Assembly (NCBI RefSeq): GCF_019492185.1
Contig: NZ_JAICCF010000004.1
Coordinates: forward strand, 1-64,000
Source of the DNA: Chitinophaga rhizophila
GTDB lineage: Bacteria > Bacteroidota > Bacteroidia > Chitinophagales > Chitinophagaceae
Direction: 5' to 3'
Length of the DNA stretch: 64,000 nucleotides
The stretch's first letter is position 1; every line of letters starts with the position of its first letter. The position numbers and the translations under genes were made by a program. The notes beneath the pieces were generated by a model. The model was not told the DNA's origin. It ran no database searches and was given only the letters and a program-made list of their open reading frames with translations. Positions 15,956 to 24,678 of the stretch are shown here, one piece after another.

Positions 15956-16145
15956 CCAGCTCCTGACAAGTGCCTGGTTTAACCTGGCCGATCGTGGCGC
16001 TGACCGAAGTAACCGGCGGGCACCGTGCAGCCACCCTGAGCACCAATAATTGATGGTGCATGCCATTGCGTTGGTGCAAATATTGCACTGCTGGCAGGAT
16101 ATAGATATCGCTTCCGGCGATAAAGACACACATGGGCCGGCGCAT
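15956..16145 (-). pseudogene. Possible decayed fragment of a KUP-type potassium transporter
   Basis: A minus-strand frame (open from 16145 to 15912) reads VFIAGSDIYILPAVQYLHQR and continues NGMHHQLLVLRV. By eye this resembles the cytosolic part of KUP/Trk potassium transporters (V-F pattern, P-A-L-L-H helix, N-x-x-H-E/Q-x-V/L). The match ends abruptly on both sides and the frame has no upstream transporter part, so if real it is a remnant. This rests on eye comparison only and could be chance. Confidence 0.25.
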
Positions 16146-16171
16146 GCTTTATCTGTTCAAAACTTAAAACA

Positions 16172-16603
16172 ATGAAAACCGTCAGAACAAGTCTCACACA
16201 AAACATTTTCCGGGTTATTTTAGGGCTGTTTATGATACTGGCAGCCGTCGGGCATCTCACCTTTCAGCGCGCAGAGTTCCAGGCCCAGGTACCTGACTGG
16301 GTACCTTTGAACAAAGATCTTGTGGTGATCCTTTCAGGCATAGCAGAGCTGGTCCTGGGATTATCCATGGTATTCCTGGCTAAACATAAGGTCACCGTAG
16401 GGATTGTCCTGGCGCTATTCTATGTAGCGATATTTCCCGGCAATATTGCCCAATATGTGAACCACCGGGACGCTTTCGGACTCAATACCGATCAGGCAAG
16501 ACTAATCCGCCTGTTTTTCCAGCCGGTGCTGATATTGTGGGCGTTATGGTCTACAGGCGCGTTGCAATATCTGCGACAAAGGAATAAGGTGGCTACCCGT
16601 TAG
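16172..16603 (+). CDS. DoxX-like membrane protein
   Basis: A 143-residue protein with about four transmembrane segments (residues about 10-28, 46-64, 69-88 and 108-128). The opening NIFRVILGLFMILAAVGHLTF, the short loop and the LSGIAELVLGLSMVF helix are typical of the DoxX-like family, small inner-membrane proteins mostly of unknown role and sometimes linked to redox stress. It stands alone between the pectin locus and a convergent lipoprotein gene. It is unrelated in close sequence to the second DoxX-type protein at 30995-31432. Confidence 0.83.
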   Translation: MKTVRTSLTQNIFRVILGLFMILAAVGHLTFQRAEFQAQVPDWVPLNKDLVVILSGIAELVLGLSMVFLAKHKVTVGIVLALFYVAIFPGNIAQYVNHRDAFGLNTDQARLIRLFFQPVLILWALWSTGALQYLRQRNKVATR

Positions 16604-16650
16604 AATGGTCCAATGTACTATCATCCGGTATACTACGGATATCCAAAGAA

Positions 16651-16684
16651 AAAGGCTTACGTCCCCGGGACATAAGCCTTTTTC
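16651..16684. terminator. Bidirectional terminator between DoxX-like and TPR lipoprotein genes
   Basis: AAAGGCTTACGTCC pairs with GGACATAAGCCTTT across a short loop, with one mismatch, flanked by A-rich and T-rich tracts. It serves either convergent gene. Confidence 0.8.
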
Positions 16685-16705
16685 TTTACAGGTCAGCTAT
16701 GGCTG

Positions 16706-17842
16706 TTACATGTTATTATACAGTTGCTGCATTTCATTTGTCATCTGATCGTAGATGGGCTTTGTGAACTGCATGAATAGTTCCTGTGGCGGCGGCGGTG
16801 GAATATCCTCGCCACCCATCAGGGCTTTGTCTTCATCACTCAGCGCACGCTCATCTCCTTTATAGAAACCCCACTGGTTCATCCAGGTGAAGCTGCCCGG
16901 TAGCCTGTCCGTGCGGATAATATTACCGTTCATTGCATCCAGCAGCTGGTAATCCAGCACACCTTTGGAAATGACGGTGGCTTTGTTAACATACACCTTT
17001 GCTTTGACGGTCGCATAACGTTTGATCGTTGGCTTACCGGTACTGTCTTTTACGGTGGCTACCACTACTTCCCTTGAAACGTCTCTCTCTGAGCGGTCTA
17101 CGTAAGTCTGGCCTACCACGAAATCATAAAAGCGCATTTCCAGGTATTGGTCTGCGGGTATACGATTTGCCTTGGCAATACGTTCATCTGTGAATTGCAC
17201 AAAGCGGTTTATATTGCGTTGCTGCAGGTTTCTGATCAGCACCTCGCGGAACTGGTCTGCGCTGAACTGAAAATAGGGGGAGCGTACGTCTATGTGGCGG
17301 ATCACTACATTTATCAATCCACGCTGGAAGGCTTCTTCCCTGAGCTGTGCCGCATTGCGATAGTTGGGGATGAGGCTCAACGCGGCCTGAAATTCTTCAT
17401 ATGCTTGTCTGGCGGCCCCTTTATCTCCCTGATCCAGCAGGGAAGTACCCCTGTCGTATCTTACCTGTGCTGCATTCTCTTGCGCGCCGCTGATGGCATT
17501 GCGATAGTCTTTCGGTGTTACGATTGACCTGGCGGCGGGCGACGCATTGATGACATCATACAGTCTTTGCAGGCTGCGGTACTCCGTACGTACATATTCC
17601 CATTTCAGCGGGTCATTAGAGGTAAGGTAGCCATTGACTTTATCTTCATGCTGCCGTTGGGCATGTGCATAGGCATCAGGTAAGAGTTGCAGCGCTGTAG
17701 TGTAAGAAGGCTTTTTCTGCAGTTTCTTTACAAATAAGGTAACAGCTTCGTCGTAACGTCCTTTGTTGTACGACTTTTCGCCTGATTTACAGGAAAGGAT
17801 AAATAGGATAGGGGCGATCAGCCACCAGAAACGGTTTTGCAT
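16706..17842 (-). CDS. Lipoprotein with TPR-like N-terminal half, unknown function
   Basis: A 378-residue lipoprotein (signal LIAPILFILSC, lipobox Cys about residue 18). Residues about 22-60 and 125-165 read as tetratricopeptide-like helix pairs (KSYNKGRYDEAVTLFVKKLQKKPSY; LLDQGDKGAARQAYEEFQAAL). The C-terminal half is predicted alpha/beta, with a long strand-rich region (RDVSREVVVATVKDSTGKP) and a proline run (IPPPPPQE) near the end. I recognise no named domain for this half. It lies 22 nt downstream of smpB in the same direction, probably co-transcribed by read-through. Confidence 0.8.
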   Translation of the reverse strand: MQNRFWWLIAPILFILSCKSGEKSYNKGRYDEAVTLFVKKLQKKPSYTTALQLLPDAYAHAQRQHEDKVNGYLTSNDPLKWEYVRTEYRSLQRLYDVINASPAARSIVTPKDYRNAISGAQENAAQVRYDRGTSLLDQGDKGAARQAYEEFQAALSLIPNYRNAAQLREEAFQRGLINVVIRHIDVRSPYFQFSADQFREVLIRNLQQRNINRFVQFTDERIAKANRIPADQYLEMRFYDFVVGQTYVDRSERDVSREVVVATVKDSTGKPTIKRYATVKAKVYVNKATVISKGVLDYQLLDAMNGNIIRTDRLPGSFTWMNQWGFYKGDERALSDEDKALMGGEDIPPPPPQELFMQFTKPIYDQMTNEMQQLYNNM

Positions 17843-17864
17843 ATACTCGATCGTGTATTTTTAC

Positions 17865-18302
17865 TTATTTCAGGAATCTTCTGATCTCCCTGTCCGTTTC
17901 ACGTTGCTTGATGCTTTCTCGCTTATCATGCAGCTTTTTACCTTTACCCAGACCGATCTCTATTTTGGCCAGGCTCTTATCGGTAATGAAGATGCGCAAA
18001 GGAATAATGCTGTAGCCTTTTTCCTTTATTTTGTTTTCAAGTTTTCTAAGTTCACGCTTGGTTAGCAGTAACTTACGTTCACGAAGGGGATCATGATTAG
18101 CATAGGTGCCGTGTGAATACTCGGCGATATGCAGGCTTTTAACAAACAATTCTCCTTTAGAAAAATAGCAGAATGAATCGTTGAAGCTCACGCGGCTGCC
18201 ACGGATTGATTTGATCTCCGTTCCTGTCAACACCATGCCGGCGATATACTTATCCTCTATTGCGTACTCGAAATATGCCGATCTGTTCTTGAGTTCTGCC
18301 AT
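17865..18302 (-). CDS. smpB: SsrA-binding protein SmpB
   Basis: A 145-residue SmpB, which binds tmRNA and brings it to stalled ribosomes for trans-translation. Motifs are AYFEYAIEDKYIAGMVLTGTEIKSIR at the N-terminus (OB-fold), FNDSFCYFSKGELFVKSLHI, the PLRERKLLLTKRELRKLENK helix and the basic C-terminal tail KLHDKRESIKQRETDREI that enters the mRNA channel. The length is normal. The upstream gap holds AT-rich inverted repeats, and the lipoprotein gene follows. Confidence 0.96.
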   Translation of the reverse strand: MAELKNRSAYFEYAIEDKYIAGMVLTGTEIKSIRGSRVSFNDSFCYFSKGELFVKSLHIAEYSHGTYANHDPLRERKLLLTKRELRKLENKIKEKGYSIIPLRIFITDKSLAKIEIGLGKGKKLHDKRESIKQRETDREIRRFLK

Positions 18303-18308
18303 GGAAGA

Positions 18309-18507
18309 AATAATTGGGAATTAGGAATTTAGAATAAAAATTTACTACGTAGGAATGGACGTAATAGTATTGATTCCAATCCCTAAACCATTGCTTTTGT
18401 GGTTAAATTTGAATAATGAGTAATGAAAAATTAGGAATTAAGTATTAAAGATTAATAACCAGCTACTGCGCTGAATTGCTAATCCCTAATTCCTAATTCC
18501 TAATTGA
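18309..18507. repeat. Dispersed inverted repeat between smpB and accD
   Basis: AATTGGGAATTAGGAATTT at about 18312-18330 faces CTAATTCCTAATTCCTAATT at about 18487-18506, giving a long imperfect inverted repeat. The right arm is a tandem 7-bp TAATTCC unit, and a third copy (AATTAGGAATTAAG) lies at about 18428. It fills most of the gap. Similar arms occur in gaps near 28.0, 29.1, 31.7 and 40.6 kb. Confidence 0.65.
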
Positions 18508-18515
18508 TTTGTCAG

Positions 18516-19364
18516 TTAGTTTTTAAATAACTCCAATAATAGCGCCAGTCGCTGCTTCATTTCCTTACGGTCAATGATCAGGTCCAGGAATCCGTGTTCC
18601 AGCAGGAACTCGGCACTCTGAAAACCTTCCGGCAGGTCTTTCTTGATAGTTTCTTTAATAACGCGCGGACCGGCAAATCCGATCAGAGCCTTAGGTTCCG
18701 CGATGTTCAGATCACCCAGCATAGCGAAGGAAGCTGTTACTCCACCCGTAGTCGGATCTGTCATCAGGGATATATATGGCAGTTTTGCTTCTGCCAGCTG
18801 CGTAAGTTTTGCGGAAGTCTTAGCCATCTGCATCAGGGAAAATGCGCTTTCCATCATACGGGCGCCACCTGATTTGGAGATGACCATCAACGGCATCTTG
18901 TGTGCAATGCAATGGTCAATGGCACGGGCGATTTTCTCACCTACCACTGAACCCATGGAACCACCAATAAAGGCGAAATCCATACAGGCAACTACCAGGT
19001 CATTACCCTGTACTTTACCTGCACCTACACGCATGGCGTCTTTCAGTCCGGACTTCTTCTGCGCTTCAATCAGCCTTGCACCATATGGTTTCAGGTCCTT
19101 GAAGCCAAGGAAGTCTTTCGGATAGATGTTGCCAAACAGCTCTTCGAACTCATTGTTATCAAACAGAATTTCGAAGTACTCTGCCGAATTGATGCGATTG
19201 TGGTAATTACACTTGTCGCATACATAAAAGTGCTCTTTCAGATCTTTTACTGTAGAGGTTTTTTTGCAGTTAGGACATTTGTGCCACAACCCATCCGGCG
19301 CTTCTTTCTTCTCACTTGTAGACGTTTGAATGCCTTGTTTAATGCGCTTAAACCAGCTTGACAT
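18516..19364 (-). CDS. accD: Acetyl-CoA carboxylase carboxyltransferase subunit beta
   Basis: A 282-residue AccD, the beta half of the carboxyltransferase that makes malonyl-CoA for fatty acid synthesis. The N-terminal zinc ribbon has its four Cys in HKCPNCKK and YVCDKCNYH (residues about 28-54). The crotonase fold follows, with RVGAGKVQGNDLVVACMDFAF, GGSMGSVVGEKIARA, KSGGARMMESAFSLMQMAK, PTTGGVTASFAMLGD and GFAGPRVIKETI. accA is not in the window. The product acts in the cytoplasm with AccA, AccB and AccC. Confidence 0.96.
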   Translation of the reverse strand: MSSWFKRIKQGIQTSTSEKKEAPDGLWHKCPNCKKTSTVKDLKEHFYVCDKCNYHNRINSAEYFEILFDNNEFEELFGNIYPKDFLGFKDLKPYGARLIEAQKKSGLKDAMRVGAGKVQGNDLVVACMDFAFIGGSMGSVVGEKIARAIDHCIAHKMPLMVISKSGGARMMESAFSLMQMAKTSAKLTQLAEAKLPYISLMTDPTTGGVTASFAMLGDLNIAEPKALIGFAGPRVIKETIKKDLPEGFQSAEFLLEHGFLDLIIDRKEMKQRLALLLELFKN

Positions 19365-19516
19365 ATTGTGCTATTAGGTTACAAAATAGTTGTGCAAGAT
19401 ACAAATTATATTAACTTCCAAACTATGCGATGGCTATAATTATAATTAAAGTATTTGGCAACCAATAATTTGACTGGAAAGATATATATATAAGTGATAT
19501 AATAAAAATGCAGTAG

Positions 19517-19550
19517 CAAAAAAAATCCCCAGGAATGACTTCCTGGGGAT
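19517..19550 (-). terminator. Terminator of fructose-bisphosphate aldolase gene
   Basis: ATCCCCAGGA (19525-19534) pairs with TCCTGGGGAT (19541-19550) around ATGACT. On the minus strand it is followed by a run of eight or more T. Confidence 0.88.
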
Positions 19551-19574
19551 GAATGCGATGTCCCGCTTCGGGAA

Positions 19575-20642
19575 TTAAGCGTTTCTGTTCAGACAGTTCA
19601 AGTCACCGAAAGCTTCTTCCAGGCGTTTTACAAAGGTTTCTTCACCTTTGCGCAGCCATACGCGTGGATCATAGTATTTTTTATTTGGCTTATCTGCACC
19701 TTCTGGGTTACCCAGCTGCGCCTGCAGATAGTCTTTCTTCGCTTCGTAGAAGTCATGAATACCTTCCCAGAATGCCCACTGCATATCTGTATCGATGTTC
19801 ATCTTGATTACACCGTAACCCAGAGATTCAGCAATCTGGTTCTTAGGAGAACCGGAACCGCCATGGAATACGTAGTAAATAGGTTTCGGAGCAGTACCGA
19901 GCTTCTGCTGTACAAATTCCTGGCTGTTGTGCAGGATGATAGGACGCAGTTCTACGTTACCTGGGCTGTATACGCCATGTACGTTACCAAAAGCAGCTGC
20001 GATCGTGAAACGCTTACCTACTTTAGACAGGGTATCATATGCATAGAATACTTCCTCAGGCTGTGTGTACAGCTTGTCGTTTTCAACACCAGAGTTGTCA
20101 ACGCCATCTTCTTCACCACCAGTTACGCCCAGCTCGATTTCGATGGACATACCCAGCTTATTCATTCTTTCGAAGTATTTCAGGGAAGTTTCAATATTCT
20201 CTTGAATTGGCTCTTCGGAAAGGTCCAGCATGTGGGAACTGAACAGTGGCTGACCAGTCTGTTTCATGAACACTTCACCCGCATCCAGCAAACCATCAAT
20301 CCATGGCAGCCATTTCTTAGCAGCGTGGTCGGTGTGCAGCACTACAGGAACACCGTAGTACTTCGCTACCTCGTGTACATGTTTTGCACCAGAGATCGCA
20401 CCAGCAATATTTGCCTGCAGCTTGTCATTCGGCATTCCTTTACCGGCAAAGAACTGTGCACCGCCATTGGAAAACTGAATAATTACAGGTGAATTTACTT
20501 TGGCAGCGGTTTCCAGTACTGCGTTTACGGAATTGGTACCCACCACGTTAACGGCAGGCATTGCGAATGCATTACTCTTGGCATCATTGTACAGCGCTTC
20601 CAGCTCATCGCCGAATAACACGCCAGCTCTGTATTTTCCCAT
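19575..20642 (-). CDS. fbaA: Class II fructose-bisphosphate aldolase
   Basis: A 355-residue class II (zinc) aldolase that splits fructose 1,6-bisphosphate into dihydroxyacetone phosphate and glyceraldehyde 3-phosphate. Zinc and catalytic motifs are VVLHTDHAAKKWLPWIDGLL (Asp and His), SIEIELGVTGGEEDGVDNSG (Glu), FGNVHGVYSPGNVELRP (His) and YYVFHGGSGSPKNQI (His), then YGVIKMNIDTDMQWAFWEG for phosphate binding. Length and motif set match the E. coli FbaA-type subgroup. It appears monocistronic, with its own promoter (20674-20681) and terminator. Confidence 0.96.
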   Translation of the reverse strand: MGKYRAGVLFGDELEALYNDAKSNAFAMPAVNVVGTNSVNAVLETAAKVNSPVIIQFSNGGAQFFAGKGMPNDKLQANIAGAISGAKHVHEVAKYYGVPVVLHTDHAAKKWLPWIDGLLDAGEVFMKQTGQPLFSSHMLDLSEEPIQENIETSLKYFERMNKLGMSIEIELGVTGGEEDGVDNSGVENDKLYTQPEEVFYAYDTLSKVGKRFTIAAAFGNVHGVYSPGNVELRPIILHNSQEFVQQKLGTAPKPIYYVFHGGSGSPKNQIAESLGYGVIKMNIDTDMQWAFWEGIHDFYEAKKDYLQAQLGNPEGADKPNKKYYDPRVWLRKGEETFVKRLEEAFGDLNCLNRNA

Positions 20643-20673
20643 AGCTTTCGGATTGTTTTACATTTAAGGTTGG

Positions 20674-20681
20674 CAAATATA
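20674..20681 (-). promoter_or_regulatory. -7 promoter element of fbaA
   Basis: Minus-strand TATATTTG matches TAnnTTTG and is followed by C. It ends 31 nt before the ATG at 20642, giving a leader of about 25 nt. Confidence 0.6.
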
Positions 20682-20772
20682 AGTACTAAAGATTAACTAT
20701 TATAGCACATTTGCGAATTATCTATAACGAATTACGAATTAAAATGCCATTTTTCTCGTAATTTTTTATTCT

Positions 20773-21585
20773 TTATTCACAATTATGCAACGTTTTCCAT
20801 AAATCTTCCAGGTACCCCGCCGCTTTCTCCAACCGGCTGCCATACCAGGAAAACATCTCTCCGTCTACCAGTTCAATACGGGCCCCGGGCACCATCTCCG
20901 CCAGTTCCGCTATATGTTTTTCCTTAAAAGGGTAAGGTTCCGAAGACAATAACAATAACTCGCACTCCAGTAATCGTAATGATACTTTCTCCACTACCGG
21001 GTAACGGGTTAGTCCGGCATACACATTCTGCAATCCGCAATACGGCATCAGGTTATTAATGAACGTTTCACCCCCGGCTACCATCCATGGCTGCCGCCAT
21101 ATAAAGTAAGCCGTACGCAACTGCCTGCCCTTCTGCGTTATATTTCGTAACCTGCTGAATTTGATAGAGATAGAGCTGGTTATCTGCTTCGCCTGTTCAA
21201 GTCGGTCTGTCATTAAACCAATACTTTCGATCATTTCCTGCGCCGCTGCCAGCGAATGAATATCACTTACCCACACCGGCACGTGTTCCATCAGATACCG
21301 GATATCTTCCTCAGTATTTTCCTCCTTATTAGCAATCACCAGGTCTGGCTGCAACTGAATGATCTTGTCCAGATGTAACTTTTTCGTTCCTCCAACTTGT
21401 TGTTTCTCTGTAGACCATTCCGCAGGATGCACACAAAACTTGGTAATACCAATCACCGAATCTGCAAGACCAAGATCAAACAACAGCTCTGTCTGAGAAG
21501 GGACTACTGATATAATACGACGAGGCGGGAATGGTATTACCACTTCCCGCCCCAGTTGATCTTTATAGATTCTTTCTGTCTTCAT
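20773..21585 (-). CDS. BtuF-like helical-backbone metal/cofactor-binding protein
   Basis: A 270-residue protein with the BtuF/FepB-type substrate-binding fold: PPRRIISVVPSQTELLFDLGL (first lobe), VIGITKFCVHPAEW, the DLVIANKEENTEED segment and the second lobe from about 150 (YFIWRQPWMVAGGETFINNL). Periplasmic members bind cobalamin or iron-siderophore. This one has no signal peptide or lipobox, so it seems cytoplasmic, as is common for this subgroup in Bacteroidota, and its ligand is unknown. The start codon overlaps the stop of the upstream cystathionine beta-synthase gene (TGATG), which implies translational coupling. Confidence 0.8.
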   Translation of the reverse strand: MKTERIYKDQLGREVVIPFPPRRIISVVPSQTELLFDLGLADSVIGITKFCVHPAEWSTEKQQVGGTKKLHLDKIIQLQPDLVIANKEENTEEDIRYLMEHVPVWVSDIHSLAAAQEMIESIGLMTDRLEQAKQITSSISIKFSRLRNITQKGRQLRTAYFIWRQPWMVAGGETFINNLMPYCGLQNVYAGLTRYPVVEKVSLRLLECELLLLSSEPYPFKEKHIAELAEMVPGARIELVDGEMFSWYGSRLEKAAGYLEDLWKTLHNCE

Positions 21586-22943
21586 CAGCTACCTAATGCC
21601 TGGATGATGTCATATTTGGTAACAATATGCGGTTTGCCGCTTTCGTCTTTGCTGATGACAGCGCCGTTTTCCTTATTAATGTAGGCCGACAATTTTTCTA
21701 TCGGCATCTCCATACTTACTTCCGGAAACGATGCATGCATCACCTGTTTGATCTGCGCATCTTTCAGATTGGCATCATCAATCAGCCGGTTGAATAATCC
21801 GCCTTCGGAGATTGCACCTACTATTTCCCCGTTATGTAATACCGGAAGGTGCTCAATATCAAACTTCTTCATCTTCACAATCGCATCGCTGACTTTTTCT
21901 TCCTGACTAATGGTAACGAGCGGCTGATTCCTACGGCTGTTCACCACATCTTTAACTGTCTTTACATCCAGGAATCCGCGCTCCATCATCCACTGGTCAT
22001 TATATACCTTACCTACATAGCGGCTGCCATGGTCATGGAATATGACTACCACCACATCAGAAGGTTTCAGGCGGCTTTTCAGCTGCATCAGTCCTGACAG
22101 TGCAGAACCGGCAGAGTAACCCACAAAAATACCTTCCTCTTTGGTAATACGACGGGCCATGACTGCGCCGTCTTTATCAGTCACCTTCTCAAAGTGATCG
22201 ATGATACCCATCTCGTAATTCTGCGGTACGAAGTCTTCTCCGATACCTTCTGTAATATATGGATACACTTCGCTCATATCAATCTCCCCGGTCTCATGAT
22301 ACTTCTTCAGCAAAGAGCCGTAACTATCTATAGCCCAGACCTGGATGTCCGGATTTTTTTCCTTCAGGAACTTGCCTGCGCCAGTAATCGTACCCCCGGT
22401 ACCGGTAGCCACTACCAGGTGCGTGATCTTACCGTCAGTCTGTTCCCATATCTCAGGGCCGGTCTGCTCATAGTGCGCATCGCGGTTAGCCAGGTTGTCA
22501 TATTGGTTTACGTAAAATGAATTTGGGATCTCTGTAGAGAGCCTGCGGGATACCGAGTAGTAAGAACGGGGATCTTCCGGCTCTACGTTGGTCGGACACA
22601 CAATCACTTCTGCACCTACGGCTTTCAGTATATCGACTTTCTCTTTGGATTGTTTATCCGTTGTCGTAAATATACATTTGTAACCTTTGATCACTGCTGC
22701 CAATGCCAGCCCCATACCAGTATTACCGGATGTACCTTCTATAATAGTACCGCCGGGTTTCAGTAAACCCTGTTTTTCTGCTTCTTCTACCATTTTGAGG
22801 GCCATGCGGTCTTTGATGGAGTTGCCGGGGTTAAAGAACTCAACTTTCGCGAAGACAGGGCACGGAAGACCTGCTGTAACGCGGTGCAGTTTCACAAGTG
22901 GAGTATTGCCAATCGTTTCGAGGATGCTGTTGCAAAATTTCAT
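21585..22943 (-). CDS. Cystathionine beta-synthase-like PLP enzyme with CBS domain pair
   Basis: A 452-residue fold-type II PLP enzyme that should join serine (or O-acetylserine) with homocysteine or sulfide. The ATG at 22943 begins MKFCNSILETIGNTPLVKL, the usual start; an in-frame codon at 22991 would add 16 atypical residues. The PLP Lys lies in FFNPGNSIKDRMAL, the phosphate cradle in EGTSGNTGMGLAL and VATGTGGTITGAGK, and the Ser motif in GYSAGSALSG. Two CBS domains occupy residues about 330-452 (EEKVSDAIVKMKKFDIEHLPVL). Annotation as cysteine synthase with CBS domains is also possible. The BtuF-like gene is coupled downstream. Confidence 0.9.
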   Translation of the reverse strand: MKFCNSILETIGNTPLVKLHRVTAGLPCPVFAKVEFFNPGNSIKDRMALKMVEEAEKQGLLKPGGTIIEGTSGNTGMGLALAAVIKGYKCIFTTTDKQSKEKVDILKAVGAEVIVCPTNVEPEDPRSYYSVSRRLSTEIPNSFYVNQYDNLANRDAHYEQTGPEIWEQTDGKITHLVVATGTGGTITGAGKFLKEKNPDIQVWAIDSYGSLLKKYHETGEIDMSEVYPYITEGIGEDFVPQNYEMGIIDHFEKVTDKDGAVMARRITKEEGIFVGYSAGSALSGLMQLKSRLKPSDVVVVIFHDHGSRYVGKVYNDQWMMERGFLDVKTVKDVVNSRRNQPLVTISQEEKVSDAIVKMKKFDIEHLPVLHNGEIVGAISEGGLFNRLIDDANLKDAQIKQVMHASFPEVSMEMPIEKLSAYINKENGAVISKDESGKPHIVTKYDIIQALGS

Positions 22944-23457
22944 ATAGATCTTGTTGGACAGTAGCGAAAGTAAGGAATTTCCCTCTATCACCCTCTCTTA
23001 TACCAGGTATTTACCCTTCACCGCGTGAACTATTAATTAGTTATCTATCAATTAATTATGTTTTCACACTACACTACTATCCGGTTACATAACTTATTGA
23101 TTACCAATGTCGGCCTTGAACACATACAGTAAATGTATATACAGATCGAACTAGGGTAGAAGTCGTTACGGACAGAACGTGGACTTGAGGTGGACTTGAT
23201 ACGGAATCTGGCCGGACCTGAGACTTCTCTGTGACCAGCCCTGCCCTGATACGGTCCATATTCGATACCTGTCCTGATTCCGGTGGCAAAGGCGCTTCTG
23301 ATTTCTCCGCCCTGTCACCTCCTTTCCATCCATCATTGTCAGTTTTTATCTTTCACTGGGTTACCTTTTTGTCTTTCCTGTATTAACTGGTGGAAACCTC
23401 CCATCCCTGCGCCAGCTTCCCTGCAGAATTGATTCCATTACATTATCTTTGCATGTC
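22944..23457. other. Intergenic region between divergent CBS and bioD genes
   Basis: These 514 bp hold no credible gene. A 62-codon minus-strand frame at 23101-23289 is uncharacteristic. The left end must carry the CBS promoter, and a near-consensus minus-strand TACTTTCG lies at about 22964-22971. The right end carries the bioD promoter. An AT-rich stretch at about 23030-23060 repeats ATTAATTA units. Confidence 0.4.
23444..23452 (+). promoter_or_regulatory. -7 promoter element abutting bioD start
   Basis: TATCTTTGC ends 5 nt before the ATG at 23458, the same arrangement as at rnhA, so the mRNA is probably leaderless. Confidence 0.6.
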
Positions 23458-24084
23458 ATGAGTCAACGGATATTTATCACCGGCATTGGTACCGGTGTAG
23501 GTAAAACAGTCACGGCTGCCTGTGTCGTGGAAGCATTACAGGCAGATTACTGGAAGCCTGTACAGACGGGGTTAATGGAGGGAACTGATACTGATACTGT
23601 GAAAGGCCTGATATCTAATCCTGTATCCGTATGCCATCCGGAGGCTTACCGGCTCCAAGCACCGGCGTCGCCACACCTGGCAGCTAGGCTGGAAAATGTG
23701 GAGATAGACGTACGCCACGTGGTTAACCAGGTGGATAGTCTGCAGCCGGCAGGTCGCCCTTTAGTGATCGAAGGCGCAGGTGGGTTAATGGTACCGTTGA
23801 CATCGCAGATCTTTACTATCGACTTCATAACGCAACTGGACGCCAGTGTCATTATCGTGGGCCAGAATTACCTGGGAAGTATCAACCACGCGCTGTTAAC
23901 AGCCCAGGTATTGCAGCAGCGCGGTATACCCGTACTAGGGTGGATTTTTAGCGGAGCGCACCATAGCAATGAGGACGAGGTAGTTGCATGGAGCGGTTAT
24001 CCGTTGTTGGGAAGAATACCTCATACAGCGCTGTTGGATAGGACATTTGTGAAGGAACAGGCAGAAAAGCTATATTTGGGATAA
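23458..24084 (+). CDS. bioD: Dethiobiotin synthase
   Basis: A 208-residue ATP-dependent carboxylase that closes the ureido ring of dethiobiotin from 7,8-diaminopelargonate, the penultimate step of biotin synthesis. Motifs are the P-loop ITGIGTGVGKTVTAACV, YWKPVQTGLMEGTDTD (substrate Lys region), LQAPASPHLAA, VIEGAGGLMVPL and a C-terminal GYPLLGRIP. The ATG at 23458 was chosen because an earlier TTG at 23449 falls within the -7 element. No other bio genes adjoin it. The 5-formyl-THF cyclo-ligase gene follows after 11 nt. Confidence 0.94.
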   Translation: MSQRIFITGIGTGVGKTVTAACVVEALQADYWKPVQTGLMEGTDTDTVKGLISNPVSVCHPEAYRLQAPASPHLAARLENVEIDVRHVVNQVDSLQPAGRPLVIEGAGGLMVPLTSQIFTIDFITQLDASVIIVGQNYLGSINHALLTAQVLQQRGIPVLGWIFSGAHHSNEDEVVAWSGYPLLGRIPHTALLDRTFVKEQAEKLYLG

Positions 24085-24095
24085 TTCTGATCCAC

Positions 24096-24677
24096 TTGTT
24101 AACAAAAAAGGATATACGAAAGGCATACCTGGAAAAACGTTTAAACCTTCCGGACGATGTGATTGCCACCCTTAACAGGGAGTTACTGGGACAATGTCAG
24201 CTGTTGGATTACAGCTCGTTTAGAATGGCACACATTTTTCTTCCCATCACAGACAAGAAAGAGGCAGACACACACGCACTGGTTGACTGGGCCAGGGGTG
24301 CCTATCCTGCATTGCAGTGGGCCTTGTCCAGATCAGATATGCGTAATGCCACGATGGAGCACTTCCTGTGGACACCCGATACGGTGCTTGTAAAAAACGC
24401 CTATGGGATTCCCGAACCCTCCGGAGGCAACCTGGTGTTGCCTGCTGAAATGGACCTTGTTTTCGTACCAATGTTGGCATTTGATAAAAAAGGTCAGCGT
24501 GTGGGATACGGAAAAGGGATGTATGACCGTTTCCTCAAGCAATGTGCGCCAACTGTAACAACTGTCGGATTATCACTATTTGATCCTGTGGAAGCGATTG
24601 CCGATGCCGACAACCACGACGTACCACTGGATATAGTGGTAACGCCGCAAACTATTTACTATTTCAAAAAGAGCTAA
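24096..24677 (+). CDS. 5-formyltetrahydrofolate cyclo-ligase
   Basis: A 193-residue ATP-dependent enzyme that turns 5-formyl-THF into 5,10-methenyl-THF, a folate salvage step. Features are LTKKDIRKAYLEKRLNL at the N-terminus, YGIPEPSGG, DLVFVPMLAFDKKGQRVGYG and GKGMYDRFL, the family's ATP/Mg site. No ATG exists near the expected start; a TTG at 24096 gives the full N-terminus, so a rare start codon is likely. The gene lies 11 nt after bioD and 1 nt before lpxK, inside a compact operon. Confidence 0.93.
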   Translation: MLTKKDIRKAYLEKRLNLPDDVIATLNRELLGQCQLLDYSSFRMAHIFLPITDKKEADTHALVDWARGAYPALQWALSRSDMRNATMEHFLWTPDTVLVKNAYGIPEPSGGNLVLPAEMDLVFVPMLAFDKKGQRVGYGKGMYDRFLKQCAPTVTTVGLSLFDPVEAIADADNHDVPLDIVVTPQTIYYFKKS

Positions 24678-24678
24678 G

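Noticed and set aside
18481..18507. Tandem TAATTCC repeats as a CRISPR array
   Set aside because: Units are only 7 bp, with no spacers and no cas genes nearby; they belong to the dispersed intergenic repeats.
23101..23289. 62-codon minus-strand frame upstream of bioD
   Set aside because: Low-complexity Ser/Val translation, no neighbour context.
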